32,742 nt of DNA from assembly GCA_029259935.1 (NCBI GenBank), contig JAJDEH010000289.1, positions 1 to 32,742 on the forward strand. Direction: 5' to 3'. Each line of letters starts with the position of its first letter. Positions within the stretch are counted from its first letter, which is position 1. The translations under genes and the position numbers were made by a program. The notes beneath the pieces were generated by a model. It did not search any database. It was not told the DNA's origin and was given only the letters and a program-made list of their open reading frames with translations. Shown here piece by piece: positions 31,601 through 32,742 of the stretch. The DNA is from Planctomycetota bacterium (GTDB lineage: Bacteria > Planctomycetota > Planctomycetia > Pirellulales > Pirellulaceae).

Positions 31601-32050
31601 TGTGACCTGATCCTCGGAGAAGGTGGGAATGATGTCATCCGGGGCGGTGATGGCAACGATCAGATCTTCGGGGGCTCCGGCGATGACATCATCCTCGGTG
31701 ATGCCGGCAGGGACTTAATCTTCGGCGGATCTGGCCGCGACGTATTAGTCGGCGGCACGGGCCGCGATTGGATCTTCGGTGGCAGCGGCAATGACATCTT
31801 GATCGGTGGCGGCGGAAGAGACTACCTGCGAGGCGGATCCGGCGACGACCTAATCATCGCGGGCAGCGCGAAAAATGAAAATGAGATCACATCACTTGAG
31901 TCCGCGCTCGCCAAATGGACGGCGGGCGATCTCGGCGCTGCACTTCTTGATCTAGGCACTACCATCGACGACGGCGTCAAGGATCATCTCATGGGCGGCA
32001 ATGGGAACGACGAATTAGTCGGTGGAGTTGGCGACAAGCTGAAGCCGTAG
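10667..32050 (+). CDS. Giant LEPR-XLL modular surface/secreted protein (7,127 aa; beta-helix adhesin with lectin, FG-GAP, cadherin, VCBS, PKD and RTX modules)
   Basis: This is one uninterrupted frame of 7,127 codons. The N-terminus is basic, then IEELEPRVLLAA (residues 36-47), the LEPR-XLL motif of planctomycete secreted giants; no classical signal peptide is seen. Blocks in order (rough residues): beta-helix-like repeats 50-850; about ten HGxxxGDxVxY repeats 862-1893; long beta-helix block 1895-4000 with the recurrent 'NxxxAxIxxxAxVxAxGDVxVxA' pattern; mixed region 4000-5285 with a helical insert at 4885-5072; legume-lectin/LamG-like domain 5286-5509; seven FG-GAP/VCBS repeats 5712-6089; cadherin-like 6098-6440; three VCBS 6448-6755; PKD 6745-6844; sixteen RTX nonapeptides 6921-7064. 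Overall it resembles very large filamentous (LktA-type) adhesins. The likely role is adhesion or cell-surface structure with calcium-stabilised C-terminal modules. No secretion partner is encoded in the window. Confidence 0.93.
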   Translation: MFGFRDWLKKRNARKATRGDRGRLDQPWQARTLRIEELEPRVLLAASPSWDSANSKLTFDGSGTVSLQSSGNKLQWHDNSSAVFSSDFDLGAAGNQEIDLSGLASLTIIATDNDISTLKLDDLATLGANLNIQGNSIEVIAGADISTRKSDGTTGGDLAFQGDAINVFSGSRIVTDGSSSSGKIDLTVSRTRAGERAGIFSSFIVTNSSITLTDATILGGAVTLTAYAEESSFNTLLNAIIPVTTDLLGEGISRLGANPNPQADAIITVSGGTIVADSVKMDADAKTKSEALITFSPVSVAIADTRPTAKIEIKDGAIIQAAGNVDLETTADTTMAISAVQRWKDNGKLGVAFAYANTDMTSSARISADSVVNAGGDVRLDADANKTMNISASANAGRKGVLGTALTISVAEVTVDALLDGTVNAGGDVVVEADMLSQKNDASSTSTVGLGAGNSALIQNQLFNTISQRGVSGFLKQVWDGSGRTGSEKSAGKLSNTKLNLSAGVTYLDHTNTVTARIGPSAQVTSATGDIYVTATASDFPELSARSSLSSSAKEETKNTRDNSASAALSYGRIVNKAEAFIGKNANVQASTGDLLVQSQTRVPWEQQWSFWDLPAFDLPSLEKGLGRIFEKTNANLGIQNGLFTSWAEATVSGKEKAIGGSANILTIDSTSNAYIDNSAIVMVGGDASVIADNENDTLNFAGQSPLSLYWLSGSTSGGTGVGGAGSFIDYVNTVTAEIRTDAVVNTGSLLVMARTDERNIAVATQGGKADKFALNGAANILLVDNDVRARISNGAEVTIGDGKVEVPRDFDDYNIGDSASEPLFTGRATFAPNERYQVDESGNVFLRVDEDTDQIVLPFDHDLETGDPVWYDNGGGVSIDGLSSGTAYFAIKIDENTLQLATSRPNALAELAIDLSLTSGVTPTDGNTHSLFPGFENVNAISLGAEGDNFFPLKIASFQPTADNVSSNTFKVLDHGLSTGDVVRYDRGAGTDLNGLVQASNYAVIRSSGDAIQLANLATPSTPIAVSLNGAHANEAHRFVPQFSAIDLGYTNDLDNDWTVTYHSAAGNSDIAGLVDGEKYQIVTDADGSAIALREIGGGVIHDLGTANAAGEFHFLVPDLTIDRSNINIRVRPLENPLLALDSNGDNKIRARAVENGKFGDDHILGVSSEEYLTDLSLLVLASDNAGLYSVTGGVTKGREVGVGLSVAVNDIQRYTRSLIGEVEVALGIPSIAPGVGVDSQEEIFLGYDHGFSDGDTVTYSSGGDNVIGGLLDGDTYVVGKVTDADSDSPIRLGRTLADASDDSSTQFSATNVNDAQNANTIDLGYTHNFRLGDAVRYDADPGGAAIGGLVDGQTYYVIPTGTNTVALTEQRDLALESYHTVFNPYGQVQGNEFLLGYEHGFADGQAVVYGNGGGSSITGLTDGNLYIVNVVDEFSFTLANSATPSTTLELTVAEGIGLRHTLQPTFTPTSTNVSSTDRTITFGFEHNLESGQVVRYSKSSNDTGITNLVDGDLYYVIVDGENSIALASSEADARKGLWHDIDLETDLTEDASGTIISLDTIHGYQDNDEIFYSVTAYYADDALTVGTPLEYFDGATWKALPTDTVLYVGAYNDGSTVTDANTGLVSSTTLSIQVRLTSNGAPLTLRADNATGVHSFAHKQSRIAVDATNATGESHLLQDVTRVDLDKLVGSGTAHRLRLDLRPDLALKASHGLGRVFTPTATNVASNTITLPFDHGFSTGDAVVYSSGLGSDIGGLGHGNIYYVVSTGTKSFQLVESAGDAGAAQPQVIQLDATNASGTHHGFGRVFAGPSIIDSHLETIDFGHTHAFIDGELVIYDANGGTAIGGLRDGATYEVAVVDRSSIQLKNVLTQSVIDLDGTTATGGGHSFSTLGGDGFVTVDGKAMVISNNSGTIISASIAGAVTNHNQDGGLSSGAVSTGRVTRQRIAGNSKAKFSSALSGAVIVNVINDTTTAFVRDAVVTATDMDVLARNSSRVVAGAGAFSLSASQTQRTSSAVAGALALSVVDNETQALIDNSLLTVTAGDLDIEAINKTQVTAVAAGGALTLAGQTALAGSFVLNVIANEAQASIINGSDVAVAAVAFDSSTGDVSVHAVDENQIESVAGSLAFLSNQKEQLQRETFGIGAALAVNIITQPTGTLAIIEDADVAADGVVTLDVDLENSIISVAAGVAFVNTNAKSGTAGVFSVGTNFVNSRGRAAIKRKKTKGVSADRGVVVDIDDNTQVISVAGNAAFALTSTLAANSGATSLAAGAAISFNLVNNKVVAEIDDAPVISTAGSVQVTATSNPTLTSTAAGGAVSSQDALQGSFSVNVLNNAAIASIHGALSNVDAFGNVIVSADDHLNLVSVGGSLVLTLGPLGGSPSRIPAIGIANSTVITDNKVSASIGDGVTIQADAAGDSQAVFTGAINNGVKETELGKGVIVTAVSFDDIKTVAAGATVTSRIAGSTAVAGSATVTVMNEETEASIGKGAKINQATSDETTDQSVYVRAGERTDLKGVAGSLALATLKGDGLGAGADVVVLLKDVKAWIGEGANVQAQNNVFVESTSHEDGISAAGSVGAALVNSSVAGAVGVSVYDVETRANIKSSRATPTRVTAEGSVLVSAEERTVLALVEGNFSASAKDSFGGAIGVPIISKTTEANIGTRAVVNAQGNRDGIRVNSGDFATFGGDTSPNGDVGSVDLDNSDLPTDDDLSYLNNRNAKPLQISGFKGVAVTAVNSDQVELYTGGAAASGKIAVQISAGVSVVTEHTTASIDDRALINQTGLSTPDSDQSVLVTAGNDFFTRTIIAGGAFSGADGAAVPSVGISHITIDTQASIGSLAVVGAKHNVIVTAYNEEDMEVVAVSIAGTGGTFAGAGAFAIVDINNATKAFVDTAAIVDAGGNVRIHAEDRTDVDLIAGSAGVSLSGGGVGASVGLTFIQKDTQAYIAERAKVDAKGLGANNAFTIFNGDEDANGDADTTNIRGLGVSAFSQEDIFAASVAGAGGMIVGAAGAITWQQIDSDTTAYIGSGANINSDGNNATAHKNQDVYVTALNNVQAAALDGSLSGGTVGLGAGVAVGTLANITEAYLLGDADARHDVRVAATSNRQIRSLAAAASGGIGGLGIGFSFWTIGDTVSPTYTVDGQATDPASGLDSDTESVASDSTEIDAGFDSSSSGNRGDNSGRIATEVGNATSGLDSFTDLLSWGDTLESRTTAYIGASAEIDAGNDVDVLARENTNVTLIGGALAGGVVGIGGGIAILNHASKAEAYVGKNAIIDAGADVTVKATADETADIFGGAGAFGAAAAVTAQYAESDVSSVQSASIRQGAKIRSANDLLVEAGHERDLYSHTAAATVGSGAAGFSGAIVSSGGTVEAIVAKDVQLGTASNSLGSVTISAESETPRARAEATAVAAGTALSVQGAEASAIVNPTVQAATQDGVQIHTNGDVDILAHAEAKVEAAGLGVTLGGGVAGGGIGAVAEVSPNLIATVGTSNTIVAGRNVKVNASQSLIDGTQASADVTGFGISGSLLFGINGVTLKAVSQTSAEASVGDNSDITAASGAVLVVAEIDNKMLAEADGGAAGGFAAVGSTFVKTIVSTASQAVIGSGVDVTARDLFLFADGDDEVEAIARNNQFSFGITTTGDDTTTVAEEFATNVDVDVNTTTRAYIADNFDSLQAISVDRLTISADHRTVLNGFSDDVAVALIAGLGGARFDAEVLSVVNASLGDDVVVTAPVINIGAVNTTDALNVSANSTTGGGIGTVSTVRSNVDVSHFTGAGVGDGALINDGHTLSGSPSSPHQITIQATNDGVYGNSANVGSGGVLGNLLNVKAEVNLNDYDAVVSIGDDAVLNSAGEITLATLSTAIGNTKVTGRAVGITANTSTQAIAKVDAENRVEIGRRAVVASNDDINLLAGQIGVLESATDPLPEINHFSMISDAQGYAFIEDLQAGAAVSATSSIKQTNQIDVKSRAVLNAAGDAYLLTESGIVKAAPSAVFKTAGADGDSDTSKPTVDTNTVNVDGEINVGLFNRRFLELDSAGNPTANSDADITPAASDNLSLDAALEQRINTLIAEAGWFSGTSFDSTYEAERAFWTAFIEGLGGSIEFTSSGVNVTSVSLPTSEIPEIFVTSGNIVVEADNFTGNGKLTAPTDTMIEIVNNSQRTLLLNGMAIPDRPGGEVRFNRASVSSTDNIILKNTSADLKNLVNHTFSFSHDDGNTTADATTEPKIVVTNVPFPSHSLDANLLFQGNVSNRSGDVVLDSGEGSVLINAGVTAGSLSINSGGDFIFSDADSNGDGFLHIGGDPFNLYQAAANANEAASSFVNDPTSPISGTTGNASDSAGSTIIAGNVFISAQNLNVNGVIQSGVPYHEITVSDPDGTLVAATAALTTAFNAGSGPQLTTLDAKYLSSSTGNAANDLFANQSDNVALQWDAQAQRLVLQGRIEVKGGFMQLVGDRLLNTSGGELRVLDGYGTIDVNNETSLDFAIGNLDVGSAADDANGIEGTILITETSRAGEAATEQTALKTKITRIGDTVTKLDNKTVDANGQPTHVTTQTGRSSSYQPLNGLRYTWVSSGAVGSTKIYTLNNRSSRVDDLATIRAEGTKESDVSNGVSNLSTSGSTTTIEVALSGDVYDYVFNDDNSTITQVYLQVTRVETRLFGILLSTHYNHRLEESTKTIVTHQHSVKGDYPIGVEFIGNDRGLIDIDSLGSVVIAGNIAARGGMVAIDAATIDSIDANGTIVANQFDLNAPAGIGTNFPLDLETTNADANAGVQAEAAGPIILTSQEGDLTLSGVVAADGSPVTISAVGSILGNSKPDTAAHVTADSITLDSISNIGSGTQSVNVNTGTDSADKLTVTAEGDVALRETDGDLRLNRVEGRDISIDVPRGSLLDGSRDIESSRDAATVSELLTLWNDLGLIGTGADARKTLILSDTVALRNFEYAEYWKLRNSLADPTDPGSFDFQFTAAQIAQYQNLGFSAAQIEAQRQSANQRFFELNDVYGPGGSYLSNNDPSYDPNTFDPSFSFQLTQQEIDSLTRNVSFTADQLLWSLSTAVVDRASGTTAFDEDANIIGESVTITVRDTFGNANAGVQTISVPGGIIGDVADDANNTTKIALISAEFDDLEFFFDNGSTIVPWADVDDGDGIVESGEFNLIELTQREDVDIESGDAAMRPTINISAGLGVFLGSETDINLGQVTAESVAGQRADVRVKVDGGIFDGAAIGATNITGEDLVIEASGTNIGTTGKPIGIDLSGNLTVRSDGDANIESTVSQEVLIPSAAVTMTLDGGGNFIFPSQLGAAPGIHVRGGGPTGNYLRLLHDGVNGNWNHVAFNRVFEGAANVITADFDFRATSIGQAADGFSLRFLPTATYGVTGAGSTVFGAEEPNIADVFAIGFDVFESSANDVSVHWDGTEIKNVRIPEPAIQLDDGQFHHAHVELTHVAGGANVTVTLIPDIHGTPGTPVNWIDQLFIPGLNPYESRVEFAGRTGGVDMSLDLDNINVEYGSLAVQPLRLVSAFVADDFNLTSPGAILDANDVVDAVGNQLVPILNVVAGNIAFNADTVGTTNNPIEVETSGSLSGLVTSELNVTSDSSLLVNGLRSNRPATYNVTTTDDLLLGRIQAFEGTVNLESLTGSILDNSPGGTNLLVDTANLHVTGPNETIGTPANPIEILPDTATHVTGPVADPSQFSYFAVAALSVGFFEPGPSLIGGRSSLHDFNGDDLLDIFAIDHEAVLINNGDLTFTPLDFEFAASPDQAADGILAGDFNNDGFADIFRFAEIGRAEVYLNRADGTGNVDLEQVFDPGINIPAGVEAGIAPQASDIDGDGFLDLMVVNPGAGQFKVYRNNQDGSFSDFRTIPIPSWAGSSIEFKLADLTGDASADLLIHYKFGTQRNAAILTNNGDGTFDPDRSVIIIDRSVAGDDNEIFNSWIGVTDIAVGDVDQDGDNDVLFTTGVSGNFGNLLMLNEGIGLVPNGDLETDNADDPRGDTRLRFKLTWATPQAHNAYPAGQNSSSAALEDLDFDGDLDLILAGDEVMLNDGTGHMTRTGQALGGKLAFGGRIGVGDLDGDFDLDVLFGNQIWVQTTTPQIVTGPIFSFFENRPAGYELSDVDAKLFLPGDSVSYALTQVIGSRKETAMQGAKKITIYTGHTDITSEHNFAIDATTGVTSVVNPAGTDYERFQRLEFVVTITNTGGATDTETFTADIRNINIDVLPNHRAGFNDDLVNFSIDENSPTGTTLDVSSLAFDDSVIASSADRFTAFEITGGSDRADEFVIDDAGILTFIGSDLSFEDFPTGAEYIDLRIQAFDSENETKGPGTVRIHINDLYEGPGINDDLVNFSFTETTSSGATLDVSSLVFGGVPSNPISNITYEILGGSNRSDEFTIDNRGVITFVGSDLIYEDFPDDQKFVDLKVRASDEDNLFLRTGRVRIHIHVNDLIAEPLTVSTNEDAGLLAVDLRTGIADPNGLSVENLTLVSGDASGISVGGTTLAIDTTVYNHLAVGESEVIEHSYNIVDGNGGLLAQTATITIEGRNDGPAVGGAISVTVTEDAGLLALDLLQGASDVDASDVLNVDNLTLISGDDSGLSVSGNTLGIDSTAYNHLAVGESKVIKYSYNIIDGHGGSVAQTAMITITGLNDGPAIGGAISVTVTEDAASFSVDLLEGGSDPDASDVLNADNLALVSGDNSGITVNGNNLTVDPAAYNHLAVGESEVIKYSYNIIDGHGGSVAQTATITITGVNDGPAISTLDSSNATPENASANGVITIDGTFSDVDMTDVHTVAVNWGDDSTTEFIAVDQIADTFSGSHVYASGGIFTITVTVRDEHGGVSASRTTTAVITGVGLNNGELQIIGTDGRDYVFADKYYGRIRVWTRLHGQRGRSHYFDPAAVQSIRILALDGNDYVSLSRRIDLPTFIDGGAGRDFLKGGSGDDVIHGGAGHDFIKGGNGDDVIDGGAGHDFIKGGNGDDVIDGGTGCDLILGEGGNDVIRGGDGNDQIFGGSGDDIILGDAGRDLIFGGSGRDVLVGGTGRDWIFGGSGNDILIGGGGRDYLRGGSGDDLIIAGSAKNENEITSLESALAKWTAGDLGAALLDLGTTIDDGVKDHLMGGNGNDELVGGVGDKLKP
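13250..16345 (+). repeat. HGxxxGDxVxY...GLxDGxxYYV repeat block in the giant protein
   Basis: About ten divergent copies of 70-110 residues share H-[GND]-[FL]-x-x-G-D-x-V-x-Y, then IGGLxDGxxYYV and a final hydrophobic strand with LA. Clear copies begin near 13250, 13592, 13819 (without the His), 14417, 14650, 14868, 15128, 15358 (degenerate), 15877 and 16147. Spacing is about 220-270 bp in the best-ordered stretch. A beta-helix-like piece (about 14040-14360) interrupts the block. Comparable HGL-xxGD-xVxF-...-YYV units occur in phage virion and large adhesin proteins, as far as I recall; the fold is probably a small beta sandwich. Confidence 0.75.
16350..22600 (+). repeat. Long parallel beta-helix-like repeat block in the giant protein
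   Basis: Roughly 2,000 residues repeat a 50-70-residue theme: Gly/Ala-rich strand (AVAGSxxVxVxN), then 'xTxAxIGxxAxVxAxGDVxVxAxxxT'. The pattern fits the stacked coils of a filamentous-haemagglutinin- or LktA-like shaft. It is broken by a few Asp/Asn-rich insertions (about 18680-18860, 19541-19640 and 20065-20291). Confidence 0.7.
26521..27193 (+). other. Legume-lectin / LamG-like domain within the giant protein
   Basis: Residues 5286-5509 have the order expected for a concanavalin-A-like jelly roll: ITADFDFRATSIGQAADGFS, a loop with TGAGSTVFGAEE, FAIGFDVFES with an acidic strand, NDVSVHWDGTEI, a 'DDGQFHHAHVELTHVAGGAN' strand pair, and a closing FAGRTGGVDMSLDLDNINV. The Asp/Asn pattern resembles the sugar- and metal-binding loops of L-type lectins, so carbohydrate binding is a fair inference. 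Confidence 0.65.
27800..28930 (+). repeat. Seven FG-GAP/VCBS repeats (predicted seven-bladed propeller) in the giant protein
   Basis: Seven successive Asp-rich calcium-loop units can be read: DFNGDDLLDIFAID, DFNNDGFADIF, DIDGDGFLDLMVV, DLTGDASADLLIHY, DVDQDGDNDVLF, DLDFDGDLDLILA and DLDGDFDLDVLF. Each is followed by strands such as VYLNRADGTG. Seven copies match the integrin-alpha-like seven-bladed propeller. Unit five carries DQDGDND, and the spacing between units five and six is longer than the others. Confidence 0.85.
28960..29990 (+). other. Cadherin-like repeats in the giant protein
   Basis: An outer divergent unit (about 28960-29310) is followed by two clearly related units: NDDLVNFSIDENSPTGTTLD and NDDLVNFSFTETTSSGATLD. 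Each continues to FxIDxxGxITFxGSDLxxEDFP and a DxxxRxxAxDxxN strand. This follows cadherin-type order (E-x-x-P-x-G-T, then DYE-like, then D-x-D-x-N calcium sites), partly degenerate. Confidence 0.7.
30008..30909 (+). repeat. Three VCBS domains in tandem in the giant protein
   Basis: Copies of 100 and 103 residues share TEDAGLLALDLLQG, YNHLAVGESEVIKYSYNI and DGHGGSVAQTATITITGxND. Units 2 and 3 are nearly identical at DNA level over the second half (30472 onward against 30781 onward, offset 309 bp), which points to recent duplication or gene conversion. Unit 1 lacks three residues. Confidence 0.85.
30900..31197 (+). other. PKD domain in the giant protein
   Basis: The segment contains IDGTFSDVDMTDVHTVAVNW, then GDDSTTEF, a GSHVYASGGIFTITVTVRDE strand and DEHGGVSASRTTT. 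The WGD and HxYxxxGxYTVTxxVxD-like signatures are those of PKD/Ig-like domains common in surface proteins. Confidence 0.75.
31427..31858 (+). repeat. RTX (GGxGxDxUx) calcium-binding repeats, sixteen consecutive nonapeptides
   Basis: Sixteen uninterrupted nonapeptides run from GGAGRDFLK to GGSGDDLII. One more GGNGNDELV lies near the C-terminus (about 31993). An 18-residue pair, GGAGHDFIKGGNGDDVID, is repeated exactly, giving a 54-bp tandem DNA repeat. The seventh unit carries a Cys (GGTGCDLIL). Such repeats bind calcium in a beta roll, usually after type I secretion. Confidence 0.95.
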
Positions 32051-32086
32051 GATATGCCGGCGGAATAGTTGGCTGAGTAATGGTAT

Positions 32087-32105
32087 CCACCGGCATAGCC
32101 GGTGG
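32087..32105. terminator. Hairpin downstream of the giant gene (terminator or REP-like)
   Basis: CCACCGGC and GCCGGTGG form a perfect 8-bp stem with a 3-nt ATA loop, 37 bp after the giant gene's stop. It is followed only by CTTTAAAT, not a T-run, so it may be a weak terminator or a dispersed REP-like palindrome. Confidence 0.5.
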
Positions 32106-32142
32106 CTTTAAATAGGTGAACCGATCAAAGCGCTAGGGGTTG

Positions 32143-32159
32143 GCCGCCTCCAAGGCGGC
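32143..32159. repeat. Second GC-rich hairpin
   Basis: GCCGCCT and AGGCGGC form a perfect 7-bp stem with a CCA loop, 37 bp after the first hairpin. The pair of compact palindromes resembles a bacterial interspersed (REP pair) element and also lies between two convergent transcription units. Confidence 0.5.
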
Positions 32160-32215
32160 ATTGGTTAGAACAGTTTTCCTTGGTCCAGGTCGTCCAACTT
32201 TCGGTTCGTGGATTC

Positions 32216-32459
32216 CTAGTTTTGAATGTAGGTGCGAATTGTTTCTTCGTCAGCACGAGCTGGCTTGGAAGCAGTTCCATGGCCCTCGGAATCGGCGACT
32301 TCGCCTGCGGCAGCTTTGAGAAATTGTGGACCCTTCCAGTGGCCGGCCAGAGGCGTATCCGTTGGGATGTCAAAGTTGTAAGAACGATCGGCCGCTCCAT
32401 CTTCCATCTCCGTTGTGATCGACGAAGAACGTGCGACCGCCGCATTTCTTGGCAATCAC
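32216..32459 (-). pseudogene. Frameshifted remnant with an FG-GAP-like 'DHNGDG...P-D-P-G-W' motif
   Basis: On the minus strand a GTG at 32459 overlaps the TGA of the FGE-like gene (GTGA) and opens a frame reading KKCGGRTFFVDHNGDG. A perfect 7-bp tandem duplication (TCCATCT twice on the plus strand, 32396-32409) then shifts the frame. The next frame reads AADRSYNFDIPTDTPLAGHW and runs on to a TAG at 32216. Removing one 7-mer joins the two parts into a sensible NGDGAADRSYNFDIP, similar to a repeat found in many bacterial surface proteins. It is most likely a broken short gene or gene tail about 78 codons long before the shift. A sequencing error is possible but unlikely for a 7-bp duplication. 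Confidence 0.55.
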
Positions 32460-32742
32460 GGCATTTCTTCGGAATCCGCGGGCCTTCGTTCGGCGTCACG
32501 ATCCTGCACGTCAATCGTCATTGCCAGGCGGAACCCGATGCTGGGGTCACGTGTGTCAGGCGCGTTTGCGCCCCGGTACGCTGACCGGACAAAGAACGGT
32601 TCAACATGGTAGCGACTGCCACCACGATTGACGCGACGGCTGCCGGTTGCAAGTCCTGTCGGATCGTCGGTGGGTGAGGAAGCGTAGTACTTGCCCTCGC
32701 CAAACCAATCGGCGCACCACTCCCAGACATTGCCGTGCATGT
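32456..32742 (-). CDS. FGE-sulfatase superfamily protein, C-terminal part (5' end outside window)
   Basis: The frame is open to the right edge, and the visible 94 residues start inside the gene; the two bases at the edge fit the usual Asp before MHGNVWEWCADWFGEG. Family signatures are NVWEWCADW, RRVNRGGSRYHVEPFFVRSA and DPSIGFRLAM, which give the C-terminal half of a SUMF1/EgtB/PvdO-type fold. The paired cysteines that true formylglycine-generating enzymes carry after the RGGS motif are absent, so sulfatase activation is unlikely. Planctomycetes have many such domains, often fused to kinases; whether this one is fused cannot be seen. A 16-residue charged tail (DRDAERRPADSEEMP region) follows the domain. 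Confidence 0.9.
   Translation of the reverse strand, partial: MHGNVWEWCADWFGEGKYYASSPTDDPTGLATGSRRVNRGGSRYHVEPFFVRSAYRGANAPDTRDPSIGFRLAMTIDVQDRDAERRPADSEEMP

Noticed and set aside
31427..31858. Short regular DNA repeats that might suggest a CRISPR array
   Set aside because: They are in-frame 27-bp and 54-bp units that encode RTX nonapeptides; there are no unique spacers and no cas genes.
32125..32514. Minus-strand open frame of 129 codons
   Set aside because: It overlaps the FGE-like C-terminus in another frame and shows no protein-like pattern.

Overview
The window looks like a chromosomal segment of a planctomycete, most likely of the Pirellula/Rhodopirellula type. I base this on four things: an ECF sigma factor of the planctomycete 'MxDVTQIL...GQTLQATALVHEAY' type beside a Ser/Thr kinase with C-terminal PD40 repeats; a giant protein that opens with the LEPR-XLL motif (IEELEPRVLLAA); a membrane protein with an 'RRRFQISLISLF' segment; and short dispersed palindromic repeats between genes. 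Strong Shine-Dalgarno sites are scarce. No database search was possible, so lineage and families come from motif recognition.

Left part (1-5745). A bleomycin hydrolase/PepC-type cysteine peptidase (minus strand, last few codons cut by the window edge) lies downstream of a small single-HKD phospholipase D/nuclease-like protein on the same strand, so the two may form a pair. Next comes a gene-poor stretch with repeat debris, then an unrecognised ORF (2869-3519) lying between two identical 98-bp palindromic repeats. The right-hand copy supplies the last 32 codons of that ORF. A 707-residue multi-pass membrane protein (3622-5745, minus strand) follows.

Middle part (5746-10666). A roughly 0.8-kb intergenic region has three separate 10-11-bp tandem duplications and a possible promoter with a dyad. 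It leads into an ECF sigma factor (6553-7125) and a membrane-anchored Ser/Thr kinase (7241-10279). The outer half of the kinase is an internally duplicated set of ten PD40-like repeats.

Right part (10667-32742). One uninterrupted gene of 21.4 kb, about 65% of the window, encodes a 7,127-residue modular surface or secreted protein. In order it has: LEPR-XLL N-terminus, beta-helix repeats, a block of about ten HGxxxGDxVxY repeats, a very long second beta-helix block, a small helical insert, a legume-lectin/LamG-like domain, seven FG-GAP/VCBS repeats, cadherin-like repeats, three VCBS repeats, a PKD domain and sixteen consecutive RTX calcium-binding nonapeptides. After it come two compact hairpins, a frameshifted gene remnant, and the C-terminal part of an FGE-sulfatase-superfamily protein that runs off the right edge.

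Working model (inference): the sigma factor and kinase are a signalling pair of the known planctomycete sigma-kinase type, and they sit directly upstream of the giant adhesin-like gene on the same strand. Control of the giant gene by the pair is possible but is not shown by the sequence.
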